Shown here piece by piece: positions 23,477-30,915 of a stretch of 32,232 bases of DNA; position 1 is the first letter of the stretch, and each line of letters begins with the position of its first letter. Below the pieces are notes generated by a model. That model saw nothing but the letters and a program-made list of their open reading frames with translations, made no database searches and had not been told where the DNA came from. Location of the stretch: the NCBI GenBank assembly GCA_938084085.1, contig CALKDV010000330.1, positions 1-32,232 of the forward strand, in the 5' to 3' direction. Position numbers and translations under genes: made by a program. The stretch comes from an uncultured Nannocystaceae bacterium. Its GTDB lineage: Bacteria; Myxococcota_A; Polyangia; Nannocystales; Nannocystaceae.

Positions 23477-23968
23477 ATGCGCGCGCGGCCATCGCCTCTT
23501 GGCTGCAGGTTCAAGCGAGTCCGCATGCTCGCAGCCGCCGCCGTGTGGTTGCTGGCGAGCACGGCGACCCCTTCACCGCTGAGCGCGGCGGACACCTGCA
23601 ACCCGGACATTCTGTGCGCGATCTCCGGGACCGTCACGTTTAAGCCGGAGGCGACGATCTCTCGGGGCTCACTGCGCAAGGACTACAAGAAATACCGGCG
23701 TCGCAAAAAAGTTCCCGTCACCTTCATCGTCGCGGAAGGTCGAGCTTCCGTGTTTATCGACGGTGTCTACGAGGGCACGACGCCGACGGATCCGATCCCG
23801 CTGCGACCCGGGCGGCACGACGTCCAGCTGCGCGACAAAGAACTCATCGTGTCTCAGGGGGTGATGAGAATCTCCACCCGCAGCGATGAGGCCGTCATGA
23901 AGGTGCGACACCCCTCCGCGCGCCCGTCGGCGAAGCCCCGCGAAGACAGCGGGCCCCCGTCGATCTAA
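23477..23968 (+). CDS. Secreted PEGA-like domain protein
   Basis: The product is 163 aa. A long, basic signal peptide region (about 1-38, ending near PLSAA) is followed by CNPDILC and a basic stretch (YKKYRRRKKVP). Residues about 85-125 (ASVFIDGVYEGTTPTDPIPLRPG then RHDVQLRDKE) have the PEGA-type shape: a small beta domain common in bacterial surface and kinase-associated proteins. The tail is Pro/Ser-rich. It starts immediately after the upstream stop codon, so co-translation and related function with that membrane protein are likely. The function is unknown. Confidence 0.7.
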   Translation: MRARPSPLGCRFKRVRMLAAAAVWLLASTATPSPLSAADTCNPDILCAISGTVTFKPEATISRGSLRKDYKKYRRRKKVPVTFIVAEGRASVFIDGVYEGTTPTDPIPLRPGRHDVQLRDKELIVSQGVMRISTRSDEAVMKVRHPSARPSAKPREDSGPPSI

Positions 23969-23974
23969 CTCACT

Positions 23975-23996
23975 CGCGAGGTGCGGACACCTCGAG
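23975..23996. terminator. Hairpin between convergent genes
   Basis: CGAGGTG and CACCTCG (23977-23983 and 23988-23994) form a perfect 7-bp stem with a 4-nt loop. It occupies the 31-bp gap between two convergent stop codons, as a bidirectional terminator would. There is no T-tract. Confidence 0.4.
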
Positions 23997-23999
23997 CGC

Positions 24000-24977
24000 T
24001 CACTTCGCGGAGTAGCGGAGGTCCATGGCGATATTCTGCTCGATGACCATCTCTCCGAACGAGATCGTCATGAGGATGTCGAGCTTGCTCGCCCGGGGAA
24101 TACCCATGGACGGCTCCACCTCGATGGTTCCCGACACCTCTTGATCCACCGCCACGAACGCGCTCTGACCTCCTTGGCTCATCTCTTTCGCCCCGCTCGC
24201 AACGACCTCGATGGCCAGGCTGCTGATCGCGCCATCCCCCTCGCCGGCAGGCGCCGTGATCGAATACGCTTTCTCAAACTCCATCGGAATCTCTTGACCG
24301 AACAAGTTGATGTCTTTCTCCTCGGTCATCGTCTTCGTGGGATCCCCAAAAACGAGGCTCGGTACGGGGAACTCTGGCGGTCGCGCGAGATCCAGGAACT
24401 GGCTCCCCAGCGCGGTCACAACCGTCTCCTTCGAGACCTTGGGCTCCTCTCCCTCTGCTGGTTTTTCTTCACCTTCCTTGGCCGCAGCCCGCGCCTTCGC
24501 CTCGGCGGCTTTGGCGACGTTTTCAGGCAGCGCCTTGGCCATCTCGTCGTCGTCTTCCCCCTTCAGGTCGATCACCCAATACGAGGTCTGACCGGCGAGG
24601 TCACCGATGAGGGTCTCCACATCCATGTCACCAAACTGATCCTTCATGACACCGTCGGAGCTCACCGCCTCCACGGCGACCACGCGCCCGACCACTTTCA
24701 GGTGCGTGTCGTCCATGGGCTCAAAGCTGTACTCCGCCTCCCCCGTGATCGACATGTTGCCCGCTTGCGCCCCCGCCACCTCCATGGATACGGTGCCCGC
24801 CGCCTTGAGCGCGACCCCCGTGACCGGGTACCGCAGCGTCACTGCGTTGCTGGCCTCGGCGGAAGCCCCGTCCGCGGGCGACGCCGTCTCCCCCGTCGTT
24901 TTCTTGCACGCGGGGGTCATCGCGACGCACAAAAGCATGGAATACAGGACGGGCCGGGTCAAAAGGCGACGCAACAT
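24000..24977 (-). CDS. Lipoprotein of unknown function
   Basis: The product is 325 aa. The signal ends in the lipobox MTPAC (Cys24). The mature part begins with a Ser/Ala/Glu-rich tether. It is then strand-rich (TVSMEVAGAQAGNMSITGEAEYSF), interrupted by an Ala/Lys/Glu helix of about 30 residues (about 155-185). The C-terminus again looks like beta strands (GTIEVEPSMGIPRASKLDI). The long two-part beta pattern is reminiscent of lipid-binding or scaffold lipoproteins, but I recognise no family. It is monocistronic, divergent from the Cys-cluster protein gene. Confidence 0.72.
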   Translation of the reverse strand: MLRRLLTRPVLYSMLLCVAMTPACKKTTGETASPADGASAEASNAVTLRYPVTGVALKAAGTVSMEVAGAQAGNMSITGEAEYSFEPMDDTHLKVVGRVVAVEAVSSDGVMKDQFGDMDVETLIGDLAGQTSYWVIDLKGEDDDEMAKALPENVAKAAEAKARAAAKEGEEKPAEGEEPKVSKETVVTALGSQFLDLARPPEFPVPSLVFGDPTKTMTEEKDINLFGQEIPMEFEKAYSITAPAGEGDGAISSLAIEVVASGAKEMSQGGQSAFVAVDQEVSGTIEVEPSMGIPRASKLDILMTISFGEMVIEQNIAMDLRYSAK

Positions 24978-25110
24978 GGCCGCACGCTAGCGCCTGAAGG
25001 GGACAGACGCAACACGCGAGAGCGGCCTCCCAACGGGGCATTGGAGCCGTCGCGGGGCCTCCCCCGTCGGCAGTGGACCAAAGGGCGGTCCGCCTGCTAA
25101 ACCCACGCCC

Positions 25111-26028
25111 ATGTCGTGGCTCGCCGACCTCTTTGGACCTCGGATCCGACTCCCGAGGGACGTCCGTACCAAGGTACCGCGCAAGGCTCGCAAGGCCGCC
25201 GCGCAACCTCTCGCGGGGATGCAGCGGGTGGTGGACGAGCTTGGCGCGATGCCCGGCATCGCAGACATCAGCGACGAGAAGCGAGCACCCCGCGGCTTTT
25301 ACGCCAAGATCGATGAATTCCTCGACCTGTATGACGCCTATGTTGAAGTCGTCACGGTCACCATGGGGCTTGAAGGCGCCGCCAAGGCCGGCACCCCGGA
25401 AGGTCGTGGCGCATGCTGTGCAGCGCCGATGACGGTGAGCGCCATCGAGGCCATGCGGATCTACCGGGAGGTCCGAACGTGGCGCGATTTCCCTCAGGTC
25501 GGACAATCCCTCGCCGCGCTGGGTCAGCAACAATTTACCGACATCCAAGCCTTTCAAAAAGGGGCGGACCCCGAAAAGATGCGCGTCGCCGGCCGCGCCC
25601 TCCAGAAGGGACGCCGACGCTTCGCCCAACGTGGCGAGCCGTGCCCCTTGCTCGACACGAAAAAAGGCAAGTGTCGCGCGTGGTCTGTTCGACCGCTCAG
25701 CTGCCGTATGCACCACATCCTCCCCCCAACCGAGCGGGCCCACCCGCAGCACGACGCGCACGATCGCGTCGACGTGCGAAATATCCGCATCCCGATCCGC
25801 AAGCAGGCCGCGCTTCAACAGCTCGACAAACGCATGAGCCTCGGTCTCGCTCCGTTCATGTACGCCGGCGTACTACAGCTCCTGGAGCTGGCGCAGGGCG
25901 AGCTCATCCCCGAGACCGGCGAAGCGGTGCAACGCATGGGTCAAGATGGGCGCGTACAACAGCGGGCGAACCGAAACGTAAAGCACGCCAAGAAGTTTAA
26001 GGGCAAAGGCAAAGGGCGCCGGAAGTGA
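25111..26028 (+). CDS. YkgJ-type Cys-cluster protein with basic tail
   Basis: The product is 305 aa. Cys102, Cys103, Cys178, Cys188 and Cys198 fall in the pattern of the YkgJ family (CxAP..., then CPLLD...C...RPLSCR). Its conserved cysteines are thought to bind zinc or iron. The Asp before the second Cys and the RPLSCR ending are typical. The N-terminus is basic and the last 20 residues are extremely Lys/Arg-rich, which suggests nucleic-acid or membrane-surface contact. No signal peptide is seen. The family is poorly characterised and I cannot name a substrate. It stands alone on the plus strand, and a weak GC stem with TTTT follows its stop. Confidence 0.8.
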   Translation: MSWLADLFGPRIRLPRDVRTKVPRKARKAAAQPLAGMQRVVDELGAMPGIADISDEKRAPRGFYAKIDEFLDLYDAYVEVVTVTMGLEGAAKAGTPEGRGACCAAPMTVSAIEAMRIYREVRTWRDFPQVGQSLAALGQQQFTDIQAFQKGADPEKMRVAGRALQKGRRRFAQRGEPCPLLDTKKGKCRAWSVRPLSCRMHHILPPTERAHPQHDAHDRVDVRNIRIPIRKQAALQQLDKRMSLGLAPFMYAGVLQLLELAQGELIPETGEAVQRMGQDGRVQQRANRNVKHAKKFKGKGKGRRK

Positions 26029-26041
26029 CGCGGCCCCTTTT
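26013..26041 (+). terminator. Possible intrinsic terminator of the YkgJ-type gene
   Basis: GGGCGCCG can pair with CGGCCCC, with one bulge, across the stop codon, and TTTT follows. The stem is imperfect. Confidence 0.3.
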
Positions 26042-26173
26042 CATGACCGACCCAAATTAGAACTGCCCACGGCGCGTACGTGAATGCGCACCGCGAGGAG
26101 TCAAATTGAGACCTTTCGTGCGGCGCTTTTGCGCGGTGCTACGCTTTTCTTGAAGACGATTAGCGAGCTCCAC

Positions 26174-26824
26174 ATGAAATCCCTAGCGCAGCTGAAGCCT
26201 ACCCAAAGGTCGCGCAGCGCCTACCACGAGGCGGGGCATTTTGTTGTGGCGCTCGCGCTAGATTCCCCCGCCCTGCAGGTCCGCGCGCTCCATATCATCG
26301 AGTCCGAACGGCACACGGGCGCGGTCGTCACCGACAGCGAGGGCATCTACGACTGGGACGACGCGAGAGAGGTCTGCACCATATTGTTGGCGGGATTCCA
26401 CGCAGAGAGTCAGTTCTCGGGCGAGCCCATGATCGAGGCCGCCGCCACCGATCTGCTCCAAGCGGAAGAGCTCATCCGAGAGCTCTCAGACTCCCCTCAA
26501 CACTGGACCACCCACGCCCTTGAGATCAGCGCTCGCGCGCGGCGCATCGTCTCCATGTACTGGTCCGCCATCGACGCGCTCGCCCGCGAGCTGCTGTGCA
26601 GCTCGCGCATCGAGGAAGCGCGCGCGCGCGACATCGTCTCTCAACACCGACCCTCTCCGCCTCCCCGGAGCGAGCGACCCCTTGAGCTGAAGCGAAGATG
26701 GTCCTCGCACACCAACGCCAGTCGCCTCAGTCAGCGGCTGGGAGCTTCGCTACGGATACAGCGTGCCGCGAGCGCCGTGCCCTCTGGGAAATCGACCGAT
26801 TCCCAGGGTGCGGACGGATCGTAG
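26174..26824 (+). CDS. Stand-alone M41-like zinc metalloprotease domain
   Basis: The product is 216 aa from the ATG at 26174 (a start at 26084 would add 30 residues). It contains AYHEAGHFVVALAL with the zinc motif HEAGH at 18-22. LAGFHAESQFSG (about 72-83) and ATDLLQAEEL follow, with Asp93 as the likely third zinc ligand. This is the order of the FtsH (M41) protease domain. The AAA ATPase and membrane helices of FtsH are absent, so it is either a free protease or a domain that uses another unfoldase. The last 31 codons run into the 3-prime end of the convergent lipoprotein gene (94-bp overlap), and this tail is unlike any protease sequence. Confidence 0.75.
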   Translation: MKSLAQLKPTQRSRSAYHEAGHFVVALALDSPALQVRALHIIESERHTGAVVTDSEGIYDWDDAREVCTILLAGFHAESQFSGEPMIEAAATDLLQAEELIRELSDSPQHWTTHALEISARARRIVSMYWSAIDALARELLCSSRIEEARARDIVSQHRPSPPPRSERPLELKRRWSSHTNASRLSQRLGASLRIQRAASAVPSGKSTDSQGADGS

Positions 26825-28209
26825 GCCTCCGTCTGGGTGATCGGCCCGTCCAACGTCCAGAAGGGGCCAGGTCCCGCGAAGGCCATCGAGAGCGGAGCAC
26901 CCGGCGAAAATTCGCTGCGCCGGGGCAAACGAAACCCGCCCTCGCCCGACCCTCCCGCCGGCACCCGAAGATGCTTACAAAATGCACGCGCCTCCTCAAA
27001 GTTGACCGCGTCGGCCACACCACCGAAGACCTCAAGCGCCCCGATGCGCTTGGTCGTGGGGACCGCGGGCGCGGACGCCGGCACCTTCAGCGCTTCATCG
27101 GTCTCGCGGAGATCACTCGCGCAGCGAAAACCGACGCGCGGAGACGGGCCGATGGATGCCCACGGTGCGAGCCCGCCTTGGGAAGTGTCCCGCGGGAGGG
27201 CGGCAGCGGGAAGGTCGAGCCCCGAGCGGCGATTTGCCACACGCCCGTACTTCACCACGAATCGCTGCGTCGCCGCGGCCTTTTTGTCTCCCCCAGCCCC
27301 GAAGAGTATTTCACGATGCTCTCGACGAGCACGAGCGACCGGGCCGTCCGCGACACGAAAATCCGCCGCGAGAAATGATCGGAGTCCCGCGTCGTCGTCG
27401 TAGGCGTCAGCGACCCACTCCATCACGCCGATCCCCATCCCAAAGATTCCGAAGTAGCCACGATCGAGATGGGTCAAATTCGACGGGAGTGGACCTTGAG
27501 GTAGCTCGTCATTAACCTCATTGCCCCACGGGAAGACGCGACCATCGACACCGCGCGCAGCGTACTCCCACTCCGCCTCCGTCGGCAGTCGCCCGCCGCG
27601 CGCCACACAAAACGCCTGCGCCTGCGCGTGCGAGACGCACGTTTGAGGGAACAGCTCTGCGGTGCTCGTGAAGCGCTCAGGAACGCGTGCCGGCTCGTCG
27701 CGTGGACACTCGGTGGCCGTACACGCTCCCTCCTCGACGCACGCTGCGTAGGCCTTCTTTGTCACCTCTTGGAGATCGATGAAGAAGCTCTCCACAGTGC
27801 GCAGGCGCGGCGGGTTGGCAGACCATCGAACATAGGGCGGCGTGCTGCCAACGACAACGCTGTAGAGCCGGGGGATGTCTCCCATCACAAAGTCGCCGGT
27901 GGGGATTTGGACCCGCTGCACGTAGCCAGCATCGTAGGTCGCGAGGGTCGTACACGTGCCGTCTCCGCGCCGCCCCGTGGTCGGTCCACACGCGTCCGCC
28001 GTCCCGTCGCCGCCCCCGTCCGTCGACTCCGCGCCGTCGACGGCGGCCGTCTCCTGCTCAACGGCGGGACGTGGCGCGGGCACCGGGACGGCGCGGTCGA
28101 GGTGCCCATGCTGTGGGATCGGTCCTGAACATCCAACGAGCCCAACCACCATCCACCCAGCCGCGCCTCGCCGCCACCTTCCGGCACCCTCAAGCGCGAG
28201 CACCATCAT
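26731..28209 (-). CDS. Lipoprotein with FGE/SUMF1-like domain and a second partial unit
   Basis: The product is 492 aa. The ATG at 28209 overlaps the symporter stop (ATGA) and begins a signal with lipobox LVGC (Cys27). A Gly/Asp-rich tether follows. The first formylglycine-generating-enzyme-like domain spans about 98-365: IPTGDFVMGD, FFIDLQEVT, GGRLPTEAEWEYAARG (205-220), MEWVAD (263-268) and RVGFRCASD. The catalytic Cys block expected before that last motif in true FGE is missing, so sulfatase activation is unlikely. A second, shorter unit at about 397-487 repeats the pattern (NFEEARAFCKHL, GFRLPRRSEF, FWTLDG, RCIR). Such domains often bind ligands or peptides. It is the third gene of the symporter operon. 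Confidence 0.83.
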   Translation of the reverse strand: MMVLALEGAGRWRRGAAGWMVVGLVGCSGPIPQHGHLDRAVPVPAPRPAVEQETAAVDGAESTDGGGDGTADACGPTTGRRGDGTCTTLATYDAGYVQRVQIPTGDFVMGDIPRLYSVVVGSTPPYVRWSANPPRLRTVESFFIDLQEVTKKAYAACVEEGACTATECPRDEPARVPERFTSTAELFPQTCVSHAQAQAFCVARGGRLPTEAEWEYAARGVDGRVFPWGNEVNDELPQGPLPSNLTHLDRGYFGIFGMGIGVMEWVADAYDDDAGLRSFLAADFRVADGPVARARREHREILFGAGGDKKAAATQRFVVKYGRVANRRSGLDLPAAALPRDTSQGGLAPWASIGPSPRVGFRCASDLRETDEALKVPASAPAVPTTKRIGALEVFGGVADAVNFEEARAFCKHLRVPAGGSGEGGFRLPRRSEFSPGAPLSMAFAGPGPFWTLDGPITQTEAYDPSAPWESVDFPEGTALAARCIRSEAPSR

Positions 28210-29720
28210 CGCGCCCCCAACTCGAACGTTGCCAAATGGTCCGGGCTGCTTCGCGTCGTCCATACGGAGACGCATACCAAGACAAGGGCGTTCACCGCCA
28301 CTGATAGGAAACCGATTTCCACCCCCGCTGGATTCATGCGCCCATAAAAGGCGGGATCAGCGTACTGCAGCGAAAACAGAACCAGCGCAGACAACAGGCC
28401 ACAAGAGAGCCCAAGCTCGGCGCCTCGCCGTGTGGCGCCACGCCAATACAAGCCAGCCAACACCAGCGGAAGAAACTGCACGGGGATCGCATAGGAGAGC
28501 AAGAGCAGCTCCACCACCGGCAGCGACCCGGCCAGCGCGAAAAGTTGCCAGCCGAGGTATGCGAACACCAGGACGAATCCACGAATCACGGCGGTCTGGG
28601 CGCGGTCGCTCATGATTCGGCCGGCGGCCCCCACCCACACGTCGCGGACAAAGATGGACGCCGCACCATGAAGCAAGGCATCCCCGGTCGACATGGACGC
28701 CGCCAAGATCGCGAACGCGACCCCCGCCATCAGCAAGCCGTGATCTCCCAGCGACTGCACCACACTCCCCGGCGCTGGGTGGTGCTCAGGAAGTCGAGCG
28801 ATCCAGAGCAGGACGGAATCATCGCCGGGGCCGCCGAGCGCGACCGCCGTGTACCCCAGAAACACCAGGGGCAACAAGAACAGCAAAAAGGTCGGATACA
28901 TGGCCACCGAGAGCTGTACAAGGCGGGCGCTCCGCGCCGTAAAACACTTCATGAACACGTGGGGCCACATGGAGAAACCGAGCACCGAGAGCAGCACCTC
29001 CGACGTGTAGCGAAAATCGCTGGTCTGGGCCTCGGGACCTGGCAAGGTCAGATGCGCCGGGTGGCGCGCGACGATCTCGTCAAACAGGCCTTCAACGCCC
29101 CCGAAATATGCTGCCGGCACCGTGAGACCCACAGTCCACACGACCACCAGCATCACGATCCCTTGCAAGACGTTGGTCCAGCCGACCCCGCGGACGCCTC
29201 CGAGGATGACATAGGAGACAACGACGGCGTAGACACACGCGGCGCCCGCCAAGCGGCTCCATCCCGTCACGGCCTCGAGCACGATCCCCGCGCCCTTCAT
29301 CTGGATAACCAGATACGGAATGAAGCTCGCGACACTCGCCACGCCCATCAACCCCGTGACCCATCGACTCTCAAATCTCGCCCCCACAAACTCAGCCTGG
29401 GTGACGTAGCCATAGCGGGCACCGATGCGACGAATCTTCGCGCCCATAAAAAACAAGGGGACAAAGCCCACGCTCCCAAACGCGAAGATGTAGAACATGT
29501 CGCTCCCCTTGGCCACGACCCGCTGGGGTGTGCCGAGCAACGCGTACGCGGAGAAAATGGTCGCGCCCATCACGAAGTACATCAGCACAGGACCGAAGGC
29601 ACGGTCTCCCGCGACAAAATCCGTGACGCCCCCTCCGCCCCTCCGCCCCGCGAGGACGCCAAGCACCAGCGCTATCGCCAGATATCCAAAGACGACGACA
29701 GCGGCGATGGGCTCGGTCAC
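28206..29720 (-). CDS. Sodium:solute symporter (SSS family)
   Basis: The product is 504 aa with about 13 hydrophobic segments. Family features include FVAGDRAFGP near the N-terminus, ATIFSAYALLGTP, GYVTQAEFVGARFESRW, LGGVRGVGWTNVLQGIVM and ILAASMSTGDALLHGAASIFVRDVW. They match the part of the SSS family that includes monocarboxylate and amino-acid transporters (MctP/PanF type). The start is GTG at 29720, overlapping the upstream stop by 4 nt. The substrate is not evident. Its pairing with a DUF3311-like gene is a recurrent arrangement for these symporters, in which the small protein is thought to be an accessory subunit. Confidence 0.92.
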   Translation of the reverse strand: MTEPIAAVVVFGYLAIALVLGVLAGRRGGGGVTDFVAGDRAFGPVLMYFVMGATIFSAYALLGTPQRVVAKGSDMFYIFAFGSVGFVPLFFMGAKIRRIGARYGYVTQAEFVGARFESRWVTGLMGVASVASFIPYLVIQMKGAGIVLEAVTGWSRLAGAACVYAVVVSYVILGGVRGVGWTNVLQGIVMLVVVWTVGLTVPAAYFGGVEGLFDEIVARHPAHLTLPGPEAQTSDFRYTSEVLLSVLGFSMWPHVFMKCFTARSARLVQLSVAMYPTFLLFLLPLVFLGYTAVALGGPGDDSVLLWIARLPEHHPAPGSVVQSLGDHGLLMAGVAFAILAASMSTGDALLHGAASIFVRDVWVGAAGRIMSDRAQTAVIRGFVLVFAYLGWQLFALAGSLPVVELLLLSYAIPVQFLPLVLAGLYWRGATRRGAELGLSCGLLSALVLFSLQYADPAFYGRMNPAGVEIGFLSVAVNALVLVCVSVWTTRSSPDHLATFELGAR

Positions 29721-30004
29721 GAGTCCACGGTCCCCTCTTGAGCCGGCCGCCGTTCGTCGATCTCCTCGGGAGCCAAGGCCTCACGTGAATCCACCACCCG
29801 CGCGGCGTACAGCCCGAGCAACACAAAAGCGTTCATCGTCACCACGCCCAGCACGTAGCAAAGAGACCACGGCATCCCCAAGATCCGCGGTTCCACGTGG
29901 TTGCCGAGCATGGGAAACAAGGGCCACACCAAGCCGGCGGTCACGACCACAAAATACGCGACCGCGATTCGGGTCCAACGAGCGCCTCCCATCCACGTGA
30001 TCAT
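29717..30004 (-). CDS. DUF3311-like small membrane protein (symporter partner)
   Basis: The product is 95 aa from the ATG at 30004; an ATG at 30031 would add nine basic residues, and neither has a clear ribosome-binding site. It has two hydrophobic helices (about 10-30 and about 47-68) linked by a segment containing GNHVEPRILGMPWSLCYVLG. That segment resembles the P-x-LGMPF-type signature of DUF3311 proteins found beside SSS symporters. The C-terminus is acidic. It is the first gene of the trio, with a 4-nt overlap to the symporter. Function is inferred from neighbourhood only. Confidence 0.78.
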   Translation of the reverse strand: MITWMGGARWTRIAVAYFVVVTAGLVWPLFPMLGNHVEPRILGMPWSLCYVLGVVTMNAFVLLGLYAARVVDSREALAPEEIDERRPAQEGTVDS

Positions 30005-30256
30005 CGCACGAAGGCGGCGCCCGCCGCACATGTCGCACGAGGGGTGCCGTGGGACGACCTCTGGCCCCCCAACGCTCCCGCCAGGCGCTCCCTGCTTTAG
30101 GTGCTCCGTCCACGGACGGCGCGCAGATCAAGGCGTCGCGCATCCCCCGTGTTGACGCGCTTCGTTCAATTTTTGACCCTGGTCCCGCGCGGTTAAACCT
30201 TCGACGTGTTCAAGGTTACGGGCGCCTGCCACTGCTTTTTTAGGAGTGATCTCCTC

Positions 30257-30352
30257 ATGATACGCGCAGAGTCTCCCGTGCGATGCTGGTGTGACTTTCG
30301 ATCGTCTAGATCGACGTGGCGATTCCAGAATTGTCGACCATGCTCCCGATGA
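30257..30352 (+). CDS. Possible 31-residue leader peptide
   Basis: The ATG at 30257 lies 10 nt after AGGAG and opens 31 codons ending in TGA at 30350-30352. The peptide contains four Cys, two Trp and seven Arg (MIRAESPVRCWCDF... ends CRPCSR). Its ribosome-binding site can pair with the CTCCT just before the ATG (30242-30246 with 30251-30255). Its stop codon overlaps the first bases of a hairpin (30351-30368) that precedes the ribosome-binding site of the next gene. The arrangement resembles translational leaders, but at this length an open frame by chance is quite possible. Confidence 0.25.
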   Translation: MIRAESPVRCWCDFRSSRSTWRFQNCRPCSR

Positions 30353-30368
30353 GGTGGTCCACCACCTC
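30351..30368 (+). promoter_or_regulatory. Hairpin just before the ribosome-binding site of the 30380 gene
   Basis: GAGGTGGT and ACCACCTC are perfectly complementary with two bases between them (7 bp with a 4-nt loop is the realistic fold). The GGAG of the downstream gene follows within 2 nt, and a further TCCACC copy sits directly before its ATG, allowing an alternative pairing. Confidence 0.45.
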
Positions 30369-30379
30369 TGGAGTCCACC

Positions 30380-30808
30380 ATGAGTCTACGCGGAAACATT
30401 GAGCACATCGTACATTCCAACGGTATCGAAGCGGCGCTAGTCCGAGTCGAAGAGCAGCCGGATACCTTCGCCGGTAGCGAGGAGTGGAACGAGACTCTCG
30501 CCACCGCGCTCGACGTCTTTCGCCTGTCTGAGCAGTCCAGCGTTCGCATCGTTGTTGGCAAACACACCCTGGTGGTGCAACAAGAGCGCGGCGAACAGGT
30601 CGCGGTGGCGCTGCCCACGGGCCATCCCATGGCCAAGTCCTTGAGACGAATGCTACGCCGGATGGCGCGAAAAGACCGGGGGCCGCTCGCCAGCGCGGCG
30701 CCGCCTGAGGTTCGCGCAGTGCCGCACGTGGCGCAGAGCAGCGAGCGAACGCCAGGCCACATGCACAGCGACGAGGGTGCGGCGAGCCACGCCGTGTTCT
30801 CCTTCTAA
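30380..30808 (+). CDS. Small soluble protein of unknown function
   Basis: The product is 142 aa. The ATG has GGAG 7 nt upstream. The N-terminal 100 residues alternate strand-like (SSVRIVVGKHTLVVQQ, QVAVALPTGH) and helical segments, and end in a basic amphipathic helix (AKSLRRMLRRMARK). The C-terminal 40 residues look disordered. The beta-beta-helix end loosely resembles roadblock/LC7 proteins, which serve small GTPases in myxobacteria, but I would not assign it. There is no signal peptide. It is convergent with the dioxygenase gene. Confidence 0.65.
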   Translation: MSLRGNIEHIVHSNGIEAALVRVEEQPDTFAGSEEWNETLATALDVFRLSEQSSVRIVVGKHTLVVQQERGEQVAVALPTGHPMAKSLRRMLRRMARKDRGPLASAAPPEVRAVPHVAQSSERTPGHMHSDEGAASHAVFSF

Positions 30809-30866
30809 GCTGGAGGCTTCAAGGGGAGACTGTGCGCATCTGCCGCCCTCGCTGCTGGTCCCGAAA

Positions 30867-30915
30867 CGGGGTTGAGACGGGTTCGACGCGCTGAGGCGCT
30901 CCGTGCTCAACCCCG
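30867..30915. terminator. Long-stem bidirectional terminator candidate
   Basis: CGGGGTTGAG (30867-30876) and CTCAACCCCG (30906-30915) form a perfect 10-bp stem. The intervening 29 nt contain an inner hairpin GCGC-TGAG-GCGC (30888-30899). It sits between two convergent genes and includes the TGA of the dioxygenase gene (30907-30909). There is no T-tract on either side. Confidence 0.42.

Larger units (their letters stand above)
30005..30379. other. 375-bp intergenic region between two divergent genes
   Basis: This region holds the promoters for the DUF3311/symporter operon (leftward) and the small protein gene (rightward). The left 200 bp show nothing I can name with confidence. The right 150 bp hold three short hairpins (30242-30255, 30298-30314, 30351-30368) and a possible 31-codon leader frame, described separately. 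Confidence 0.6.

Noticed and set aside
24721..25818. Minus-strand open frame of 365 codons
   Set aside because: It overlaps the lipoprotein at 24000-24977 and runs antisense to the Cys-cluster protein; its product is low-complexity and unlike any family.
26731..28209. FGE-like gene as a genuine sulfatase-activating enzyme
   Set aside because: The catalytic Cys block is not visible, the protein is a lipoprotein, and no sulfatase gene is in the window.
28545..29741. Plus-strand open frame of 398 codons rich in His, Gln and Arg
   Set aside because: It is antisense to the symporter; the composition is that of the reverse complement of membrane-helix codons.
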